In this document: in pieces, positions 55,731 to 64,000 of the stretch
Layout of the letters: each line of letters opens with the position of its first letter
Position numbering within the stretch: the first letter of the stretch is position 1
Program-made: the position numbers and the translations under genes
Notes under the pieces: generated by a model
Told to the model about the DNA's origin: nothing
Database searches by the model: none
The model's input: the letters and a program-made list of their open reading frames with translations, nothing else
NCBI GenBank assembly: GCA_902702965.1
Contig: CACRXP010000554.1
Location: 17,989 to 81,988, forward strand
Reading direction: 5' to 3'
Length of the DNA stretch: 64,000 nucleotides
Source: Spirometra erinaceieuropaei
Taxonomy: Eukaryota; Platyhelminthes; Cestoda; Diphyllobothriidea; Diphyllobothriidae

Positions 55731-58700
55731 CCACGGGAGCCGGGAATATAATCATATTTGGATTAACTTACCCGCCCAGCCTACCCTAACATAAGGAATC
55801 CGCAAATTCTGATACAGTACTCTGACTTTCCAAATAGGATTTCCTAAACAATCAATCTACAAGCCAATAAATGACTACCAGGCTCTCTTGATTAATTTTT
55901 GTTTCAGAAAATGTGGATAATTTAGTTGCCCAAGTTGTGAAAAACCCGGCGACCTCGGTGGACAAACCATGAAGACATTTTAAAAGTCAACGTAACAATC
56001 GGATTACCACTTAAAAATGATCCTCTCTACATTTTCTCATTTATTAGTCTAAGTGTTGTCAATCCATACAGTCTTCATCCGCGATGGGAGCACTTTTTTG
56101 AACTCTGCCTCCAGCCAACGCAACTTTCCGGACTGTCCTTTACTTCCTTTGGCTCTGACTCTGTCATGTGGCGAATAATCCAGTCATGATGGACACCTGC
56201 TGTAATAATTCCTTTAAATGGTCATCTCGGTGAAAATATGCCATCTCGTATTCAGCCGAAAATGGAGGCTCATTTGGACGAAATATCTGTCGATACACGA
56301 AAAGGAAGAGGAAGCAGTCATTAAGTCTGGTCACGAGACAATGACTCCACGGTTGCTGGCGCGTTTGATGCATATTTTGGGTTCATCTCCGATTAAATAA
56401 CCGCCTATGTTCATTGGCAACGAAAGTACAGTAGGACGGTTGGAATCTCTCCCTTGCTAAAGATGCCAGAGATCTCGCAGTAATTCGTCCTTCACCCGTT
56501 AGCTCTTACACTCAAAGCTCGTTTCTCATGGACCTTTCGGGCAATACTTTGAATCATGTATACTAAGCAGGTCTTCAAATCGAACCTCAATAACATTTCC
56601 TAGATTTTGGGCACGTCCAGATTTGGTCAGCCCTAAGGGTCTCAAATGTAAAGTCAGATAAATAGGATTGCAACAACTGCGGCTGATCGGGTGAGGATAT
56701 TCAGGTGAGTTACGGAGGCTTCTTTTCACTCTGTCGCTGTTTCAATCAGCTCATGCGGAGTGGAATGTCCGACTATTCGTCCTAAAATATCTCGCTGACT
56801 TTCATGCATTCAAAGAGAATGGAGAGGAAGAACTGGCCTTTGCAAATCTGTACTATCCCTCGCTCCATCATTTTCTCGAGGTTGTTATGCAAACATTGCA
56901 ACACTCTTCTGAGAATCTTCCTGGTCGTCATTTCGAATGGATGATCATAAAGGATCCCAGACTTCCGGCATACAAACAAATCATATATTCGCCTACTGTG
57001 ATATATTTCTTCACAATAACCTTTTGCGTAGATTTCAAAATTAAGACCTGGTTTTCCCGTCTGGTGTCTGTCTCTATTCAGCCTGACTCTAGTTTAATCT
57101 TTCAAATTTTTCCGCCGCGATAATTCTGACTGTCCGAAAATAAAATCGCTCTCCACTTTAATCATTTTAGAGAGACATTCGAGATGTTCAGTATGAGAGA
57201 TTTTGCTTAACTGCAGTGGCGAATGAACTTCTGTTTCAACAGTGTTCATTTTCGGCGCATATTTCGGTAACAGCGGCCATACATGGAGTGCTGGTAACTA
57301 CTCATTTCATTATGACCGCAGATAATTTCTACCTTCAGTTAAGAGGTAATTTAAATCGGACAGAACTTAGTTATCCGAAAACAGGGATCGTAACACCTTA
57401 GCCTTTTTCTCCCAATGCGGACTAAAAAAACCAAGAAAGTCATGACCTCACCCACCTCCAGGGTCAGTGGAAAATTTCGTCACGCACGACAGTCGAACGG
57501 TCGAGCCCACCGTGTGTGACATGCGTTAGACCGTCAATTCACTTATCGTCACTCGATGCTTCTAATTTGAGTCCCTGTCGGATTGCCGGCAACGGTATGG
57601 AGAAAGACCCCACTTTACTGTCGGTAGACTGTGGGTCGTGTCATATGTGACTGGAGATAAGAGCAATTTTACGGGTGGGGCAGCGCACTAGGTAGTAAGC
57701 TGACGAAATGCAGGAAAACACGGAAATTGTCCGGATTTCTCCTGAAAGCCTCATCGTACGCTTTTGTGCAACAACGGAACTGAGCGCAGTAATTAAAAAT
57801 AAACAAAAAGTAAAATTCAATGATAAAGGAGTTTAAGTGATGGTCTGAAGTTATGGGAAGTGATTGTTATTGGCAGTGTAACGTCTGTAAAGGCCTGCGA
57901 ATGGATGCCAAGACAAAAGCCTCTTTGGCGTGATTCACAGTCAGCCGTCAGGTAAGTGGGGTACTTCTCCATACCGTTGCCGGATTGACTCCCAAAGTAG
58001 AGGGCTGATAGGCATCAACAGTGATTAGAGATGATGCCAATGTTTGATCCACGCTCATTCGACGGGACTCAGCCACAAATTCAAGCTGAGCGAGGCCGAT
58101 ATCTCTTGAGAGGAGACAGCCGCGTGCGTGGCGGATAGCTGGAGCCATGCTTTTCTTCTCCGCAGCCCAGCGTCAAGCGCGATAACCTCCTCCCTTCCTA
58201 CTCTTTGCTAAGGCTTCGTTAGAATGGAATAATTGGTCGGGATGGGAGCGCGCGGACGAACACGGCTTCCCTCGACAGCAGCAGTTAATCAACTAGCCTG
58301 ACCAGTATCAGTCAATATCAGACACCTGTAATGAAAATGCGGCAACTAACAACTTGGGTACGAGTTATGATGCAATAATTGCAACAAGCACGGTTATCTG
58401 CAGTGAATGGTGTTGCTGCCTGCAGTGGTAGTTTTAAAAGTGGATCCCAAGCGTCAGAAGAACAACATTTTTGTTTCAGAGATCGAGTCTTCTTCGTCGC
58501 AGCTACCTCTCTGAGATTGTATTTTCGCATTTACCCACCCGATGTCGCAAGTTTGTTTTTAATCTGTCCCACGGTCCCACACCTACATAAGAACCTGGAA
58601 GCAAAGTATACGTACAAACTAAAAGGAAGATTTCCTAGGAAGTTGATGCGGCTGAGGAAGTGCAGGAAAATATCACCTAGGTTTGCGGACATTCAAGGCA

Positions 58701-58739
58701 TCATGATGTCGGCGAGTGAGGGAAATGATCCCCATCTGG
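55731..58739. other. Unassigned stretch
   Basis: Several open frames of 60-136 codons (56164-56373 -, 56782-57123 both strands, 58379-58789 +) show no recognised domain. No host exon could be supported. Confidence 0.3.
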
Positions 58740-59481
58740 TTAATTTTAGGGTTACAAGATACCATACTGGCAGCACAGGTACTCGCTAAAAGCCCAGACA
58801 CGCGTGTTTCACCGGTAGTCTGCTTCTGCGCGGCACAGCCGCGAGAAGTTCACCTCTTCAGTGGGTCCCCTAACATTTCCCGTCTGCCTTCTGGTAGATA
58901 CTCTGGCGATACTCCAGTTTACAAACTGTTGCTTTTTAATTTCTTCAGAAATTAACTGCGAACTTGGAGTAGGTCAGCATATACTAATGTCTGTAGACGC
59001 AGGCCGAAATGTGATGTATGAATATTTGGGCCGAAGTCCATCAGCCACCGCGGGATAACCACGTAATATTCATTAACTGCCGACAGGCAGCTAGAAGTAT
59101 ACTTTGGGGTAAGCTGATACCAAACTATCAGCACAGGTACTAGCCAAAAGCCCATACACGCGTGTTTTGCCGATATTCTGTCGCTGTTTGGCGCAGCTGC
59201 GAGGGATTCGGCTCGTCAGTGCGTCCCCCAGCATTCCCTGTATGGTTTCTGATAGATACTCCAATTTAGAAATTGTCGCTTTTAAGGTTCCTCAGAAAAT
59301 ATCTACAAACTTGGAGTCGATCAGTTTATTCAAGGTCTATAGACACAGACCAAGAATTTTATGTATTGAGGTTTTGGGTAAGTGTCCCGAGTTGGAAACC
59401 TACTAGGGAGGAATTATACAAATTAATAAGTCGAAAGAAATAAGCTCTTTGGGAAAGGTTAACAAGGTTTATTGTAAATTT

Positions 59482-59520
59482 TCGATCTTGGTTCCCCAAG
59501 TCGTCTTCAGACGTGGAATA
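59482..59520 (-). ncRNA. Hammerhead-like motif, PLE family 3
   Basis: Minus strand: CTGAAGA, cga, stem cttgg/ccaag with loop ggaa, then tCGAAAAT and aataaacc. It sits at the same place relative to AATAAA as the family 1 and 2 motifs. The core differs (CTGAAGA, GAAAA), so ribozyme activity is doubtful. Confidence 0.35.
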
Positions 59521-59635
59521 AGTGTGCAAAACAGTCAACATTTAAACATGCCGAAAAATTGATTTTGCCTTGTCATACCTGCTGGTGTCTTGTTCTGATT
59601 GGCTAATGCCTTTTCCACTTTTCCTTGAGGCTGTT

Positions 59636-60514
59636 TTACACCGTATCCAATTCTACGTGTCTATTGATGCATGCGTTATCAGAATGGATGGCCTCTAAAA
59701 ATTCACGGCCCTTTTTAGATGAACAGACACCTACAATGCGGGTCCTGTCCCAGGCGAATTTGTGTCCGGTTTCCAACGTATGCATGGCAACTTGGGACAA
59801 GTAGTCTCGCCTTTTTACAGCTAACTGATGTTCGTGTATTCGTGTAGAGGCCGATTTCCCGGTTTGACCACAGTAAACCGCATTACAGGTGTTGCATGGT
59901 ATCTTATAGACGACTTCCTTCTTATCTAAATAGCCAACCCTATCCTTAGGGTGTACAAGCTGGTTACGAAGTGTAGTCGTCGGTTTGTGCGCCGCATGTA
60001 TCTGGTGCTTCCTCAGGTGTCTTTCAACTAGTTCGGACACATTCTTAATGTATGGAAGTGTTCGCCAGTTTTTAGGTTTGGGCGCCTGATCGGAACAATC
60101 TAGTTCCTTCTCTTTTTCTTTTAACTCCTGTCGTCGCATGCATCGGTGTACAAAATATCTAGGATACCCATTCTGGGAAAACAGTTTGAACAAATACTTC
60201 AGTTCTGTTTGATATGTTTCGTTGTCAGAGCAGTGGGTTCTTGCTCGGTTAAGGAGGCTGTTCACGGCACTCCGTTTGTGAGAGATCGGGTGATTGCTCT
60301 CGTAATGCAAAAGAACTTCCGCGTAGGAAGGAAGAGGGAATTCTAAAGGATACTTTGCATCAATTTCTAACATACGCTTAGGACTAGTACTTTTTGCGAA
60401 AAGTTTCGTTAGCGTTGAAAGTACTTTGTTTCGAGTTTGACAGGACAAACAGTCATCTTCGCGTGGGCAAATGCAAAGAATCACTTCAACCAATCTTAAA
60501 AGTGCCTCCTGCAT
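59636..60514 (-). CDS. PLE C-terminal protein with GIY-YIG endonuclease (5'-truncated)
   Basis: 292 codons without interruption, the longest clean frame in the window. Residues 66-81 hold HYESNHPISHKRS, the post-RT block also seen in the PLE at 39736. Residues 130-140 are a Lys/Glu-rich linker. Residues 201-290 form the endonuclease: VVYKIPCNTC (GIY strand with the PLE-type CxxC pair, C207/C210), VYCGQTGK (YIG strand), R225 and H229 in STRIHEHQ, GHKFAW, and KGREFLEAI with the catalytic-type Glu. All key residues are present except Ile-to-Cys in the YIG strand. The first Met is probably internal, since no RT precedes it. The copy cannot move by itself, but the domain looks recently functional. 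Confidence 0.8.
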   Translation of the reverse strand: MQEALLRLVEVILCICPREDDCLSCQTRNKVLSTLTKLFAKSTSPKRMLEIDAKYPLEFPLPSYAEVLLHYESNHPISHKRSAVNSLLNRARTHCSDNETYQTELKYLFKLFSQNGYPRYFVHRCMRRQELKEKEKELDCSDQAPKPKNWRTLPYIKNVSELVERHLRKHQIHAAHKPTTTLRNQLVHPKDRVGYLDKKEVVYKIPCNTCNAVYCGQTGKSASTRIHEHQLAVKRRDYLSQVAMHTLETGHKFAWDRTRIVGVCSSKKGREFLEAIHSDNACINRHVELDTV

Positions 60515-60840
60515 AGGCGAATCACTGCTGAACTACGTCTGGCAGGAAACCATTCCTTGCAATTGAAGTTCCCGTTTCGCTAAGTCTTCAAGCTCAAATA
60601 ACTGAGAGCTTGGAGTAGATACGTATATTCTAGGCCTGTAGGCTCAGAACGAAGTTTTTTATGTATGAATATTTGGGCCGAAGTCTATCAGCCATCGCGG
60701 GATAGCCACGTACTATTCATTAACTTCCGACAGGCAGTTAGTAGTATATTTCAGGGTTACAAGATACCATAATAGCAGCAAGATACCCGCTAAAAACCCA
60801 GACATGCGTGCTTCGCCGATATTCTGCCTCTACATGGCTA

Positions 60841-61816
60841 CATCTGGTTAATAACATCAGATTAATATTCTTATTTCTAGAGTTAGCTTTTGCGGACTGC
60901 TATCAGTAATGTACAGAGAAACCTATTACAATGCTGAAAGGCAGCTATAAAACAACCCCAGGCTCGTCTAAAAAATACTTAACGCCGAAAGCCGTTGGAA
61001 ATTCCAGTTGAGTCAGTTTTTTCAGTAGCACCCTTCCCATGTTTTTTTAAAAAAAAGACTCTTCCAGGTCAAAACGGTCAGAGAGAAAAAGTATTTTTGC
61101 GCAAGTTTTTCTTCAAAGTGGTGGTGCTCGAACTGCAAACCTTATCTGGACCAGTTTTTTGCATCTCCACAACAAACCGCAAACGTTATTTCAACGGGGG
61201 GACCTTTGATTTTCTTACTACGGGTCAGTGGTACGTGAGCTCCTCTAGCAACTGACACCATCGGAAGCGTATTTAGTTTCAAGGATTAATTAACTGTAGT
61301 TTTGCATACTCGGTGTGACACGAAGCGGACTGGTAGTTTTTAACGCTGAGGCCGCCGAGCCCGACCATATCGGAAGCCCTGCGAGGAGTTTTAAGTCCTC
61401 CTTTTCACAAAGACTACTTTGAAGCATCATATTTAATGGCATAGAAAAATAAATATCAACAACCCCTGAACGCTTTTAATAATATTTGAACAATTCTAAT
61501 ATTAGATATTAGTCGACCTCTTCTGTGAAAACTATCACTATAGTCCAGTCAGATTTGCCGAAGGGAAGACGGATAGTAAGTTGCCTTTGCGAAAGTGGCG
61601 AAAAGGCATTTTCATATGCTTCCAACAGGAGCTGAAACTTCAACTGAATTTTTTTCGTCCTTTTGATTGGCAGCAGCATAAAGTCCTATTAATGGAGGCG
61701 TCTGTGAGGGTGGGCTGTCTGCTAGCAATGGCGCGTCTGTGGGATTTTTTGTGCAACTTGTGACCCGGGGTGTGGCTGAGCTCCTCAGCGGGTCGATGCT
61801 TTTCGCAGATGCAGAA
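60841..61816. other. Unassigned stretch
   Basis: No recognised feature. Confidence 0.35.
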
Positions 61817-62250
61817 CCGTCTGAGTAAAGATGACTGATCGAGCATCGGAACAGTCTCTTTATTGTGCTAAGCTTTCAGACCCGTATAGGGGTCCGTCGT
61901 CAGGTGTTAGCAGCCACACCTGACGAAATGGGTCATGATTTTAACTCTGCAGCCACCAAGATAATCGCCCACGTAGGAAACAAAACAGGCAGAGAATTGA
62001 TTGAAACCTGGACCTTGGACGAGAACCCAGTCACTCGATTTATCGGGCTGGCGTCGACGCACAGAACCCTGTGCAGTCACCTTCAGTCTTGCGCCATCTA
62101 TCGGTGAGTGAATGGCACGCCCTATAGTTGTCGCTCGTTCTGTTGTTGCCACTTTCTCTGACAATGTACTCCTGCAGGAACTCGAAGGCTCAGAACAATT
62201 AACAGATTGTTCCGGTGCTCGGCTTGTCTTCTTTTTTACTTATACATACA
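61817..62250 (+). pseudogene. PLE family 2, short copy with inverted left end
   Basis: The left end (61817-61905) is the family 2 terminus in minus sense. It joins directly to a plus-strand endonuclease C-terminus at about 61925-62080 (GHDFNSAATKIIAHVGN, GRELIETWTLDENP). The family 2 tail (62060-62155) and a direct right end (62157-62250; caattaacagattgttccgg, matching the left end in inverted form) follow. Only the last ~60 codons of the endonuclease remain. The truncation point falls right at the inverted end. Confidence 0.75.
61867..61903 (-). ncRNA. Hammerhead-like motif, PLE family 2
   Basis: Minus strand: CTGACGA, extra C, six-pair stem ggaccc/gggtct with loop ctatac, GAAAGC-TTAGC. Equivalent in position and form to the family 1 motif, with AGCT replacing ACGT in the short palindrome after the GAAA box. 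Confidence 0.5.
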
Positions 62251-64000
62251 CCTGGAACTCGCACTTTCGTCTCCATTCACACATTCACCTATCTTACCTT
62301 CCACCTGTTTATTTTATGGACTTTGGAAAGGAGCTGTTTGGTCTCTTTTGCCAAGGTCCATGAAAGCGCTCATTCATACCAAAGGCCAGCCGTCTAGACA
62401 CTGGTAATGGCAAATTTTGCGATATGCAATACACGCCGCTAACGAGCGAATATGTCTGTTAACAGAGAATAAAATTAACGAAGCGAGCACAGTGAAGGAG
62501 AAAGGTACTTTAAACCAGACGGGTGTGGCGAAATGTGTCTAGTCAGTTTTGGTTTATTTCCAAAACAAATAGACTTAAACAAGCACGGGTGCCTGAAAAT
62601 AAGACGAAGATGCAAAACAACAAACAGCAGTAAAACGAAAAAGGAGTTGAGGCAGCGTTAGTTAAACCGATCTGTTTGGTGAAAAAGCACATGAATCTAG
62701 AAGACCTCCCTCATTTTATAACTAAATTAAAAAGAAATTTCATGGCAAGGGAAATAGCTTCTTAGGCATACGAGTTGCTCTGTAAGGTAATGATGGCTTT
62801 TAAGGAGTACGATATTTTTTTTACTCGCATGAGGCATTTAGTAGGAATATGCAGTCCGTCCCGCGATTACGAGGTCACATGTTCTTACCAGAAACCCGTT
62901 TTTTGCACGAGAAGGTAATTAGTGGCAACTCTCACAGCTAACGTGTTTTATTCTGAAGTGACTAAATATATTTTCCAGTAGTGACTGTCAGAAAATTGTT
63001 GTCCTGCTACTACAAGGCCGCTGCTTGAATCAGAAATGATACACAAGTTCTATTTTCCTTCCGAATTACACTACAACGGTGCACTTGCTTTACTGTCAAC
63101 TGCACCCGATCGTGTTTGTGACTCCACGCGTGTTACAACCGGTCATCAGCCTCATGACTTGACACCCAATAATGTTCTACGGTCCGCGTGGTACCTCAAC
63201 ACAGAGTGATGTTGGAAAGGCGTCTGACAGCCTCTTAGACGTTTTTGACATACGGCAGTACCCTCGTAGGAAGAGCCACATCCTATTGTCGTCTCAAGAT
63301 GCTGCCTGGTGTTCAGCAACTTTCTAGAAGGAAGCTGGTGTGCATCAAATCGCATTAAGTTCCCTTATTCCGTGTCCCGTCAAAATCTCTTCCTTCGCCT
63401 GGATTTTTCATCCACAATTTTTTTGTTCTTTCTCTGGATGCTTATGCACTGGTCCAGGTGCCTTCGCCGGCTTTCGAGAAGACCGCTAAAGTTAACCAAC
63501 TTACGCCTGTGTAGTCAAGGGCGTAGACGAGCTTCGCAAAGTGCAAAGGCGCTCGACCTGGTTGTCGTCTGCTAACCAACTTGCAGCGAGTATGCGCTTC
63601 CATGTGAAAATCGCACTCGACAGGTGTGATGCCACACTTCTCCGACGGACACACCCCTTTTTGCGCCTACGGTAGAACGAACTTCGCCCCGCATTACTTG
63701 CATCTTCTTTGTGCTAGGCGAAAGTGAAGCAGGTGTTGTTGGCGTACCACTCTGTATCTCAGTGCATTTTAAAATTCACCGCTTTTGGTTGGTTTATTCC
63801 TTTGAGATTTGCTGTTTTTTGCAAAACTAATCCCCCACAAACAGGGGGACCTTGGCACTTTAAAAGTATATACGATAAACGGTAAAACGCAGGTGATAAC
63901 AGAGACGGGACATAAGCAAACATTAATTTGATGACTATTTTGGACCAACAATGCATGTTTTACTTTTAAACCGGTAAATGTGGTTGGTTTTTTCGTTCTG
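62251..64000. other. Unassigned stretch
   Basis: No gene, RNA or repeat recognised. 62450-63070 is AT-rich; 63150-63720 holds overlapping short frames without known domains. Confidence 0.35.

Larger units (their letters stand above)
59405..60555 (-). mobile_element. Penelope-like element family 3, 5'-truncated insertion
   Basis: Contains the GIY-YIG endonuclease frame (59636-60514) and a 3' tail with a hammerhead-like motif (59482-59520) and caataaaccttgttaacc. The RT is absent, so the copy is truncated on its 5' side. It lies inside the ~360-bp tandem array, which gives approximate edges. No inverted partial end is visible on its 5' side, unlike families 1 and 2. Confidence 0.75.
58740..60840. 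repeat. ~360-bp tandem repeat array split by a PLE
   Basis: Units start near 58753, 59115 and 60763, each with acaagatacca/agcagca..gtac-like starts, and share tatgaatatttgggccgaag, the block catcgcgggatagccacgta and the block attaac..ccgacaggcag. Unit 2 is cut at about 59400 and similar sequence resumes at about 60560, so the PLE at 59400-60555 interrupts the array. Spacing of units 1-2 is about 360 bp. At most three to four units are present. Confidence 0.75.

Noticed and set aside
58740..60840. CRISPR-like or bacterial repeat array
   Set aside because: Eukaryotic context and ~360-bp units without short spacers; it is a satellite-like tandem repeat.

Overview
This is a eukaryotic, repeat-dominated window with almost no host coding sequence. 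Reading frames are broken in nearly every recognisable element. A 32-nt intron in the one likely host gene, (TTAGGG)-type arrays, Penelope-like elements (PLEs), CR1- and RTE-like LINEs, a LINE with a zinc-finger-like tail, mariner fossils and tRNA-derived SINEs together suggest a flatworm, most likely a large-genome tapeworm (Diphyllobothriidea such as Spirometra or Schistocephalus). The species is an inference, not something I can prove here.

Layout. 0.5-9.4 kb: a long-inverted-repeat foldback family (509-1126, 5633-6619), copies of one LINE 3' region (2010-2640, 6945-8090) and a head-to-head pair of PLE ends (3553-3895). 9.4-19.3 kb: two inverted-repeat elements that carry telomere-like arrays (9428-9733; 12181-12612, nested in a third foldback), a PLE endonuclease remnant (14100-14563), a minus-strand LINE with reverse transcriptase and zinc-finger-like tail (14564-17560), and a fourth foldback. 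19.4-22.8 kb: a composite block of LINE fragment, unknown unit, mariner fossil and PLE end; the same block recurs inverted at 43.8-46.2 kb. 23.3-25.4 kb: tRNA-derived SINE palindrome and PLE/LINE ends. 26.6-28.5 kb: an RTE-like LINE fossil. 28.8-29.9 and 31.7-32.0 kb: PLE copies.

32.07-35.09 kb (minus) holds the only convincing host gene: three exons of an SLC16/monocarboxylate-transporter-like protein with matching splice phases; its 3' half was not found. 36.3-38.7 kb: CR1-like LINE (+). 39.7-41.4 kb: best PLE copy with RT and endonuclease remnants. 42 kb: SINE. 45.9-47.5 kb: second zinc-finger-LINE RT copy (+). 48.2-51.5 kb: a long CR1-like LINE fossil (-). 53.6-54.0 kb: degenerate telomere-like array. 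55.1-55.3 kb: a stand-alone PLE-end palindrome. 58.7-60.9 kb: a ~360-bp tandem repeat interrupted by a third PLE family with an open GIY-YIG endonuclease frame. 61.8-62.3 kb: another PLE remnant.

The most interesting thread is the PLE termini. Three PLE families each end in a short hammerhead-ribozyme-like motif, and truncated copies are repeatedly bracketed by an inverted copy of the 3' end on the left and a direct copy on the right, sometimes with nothing between. The second is the inverted-repeat element that carries telomere-like arrays as cargo.
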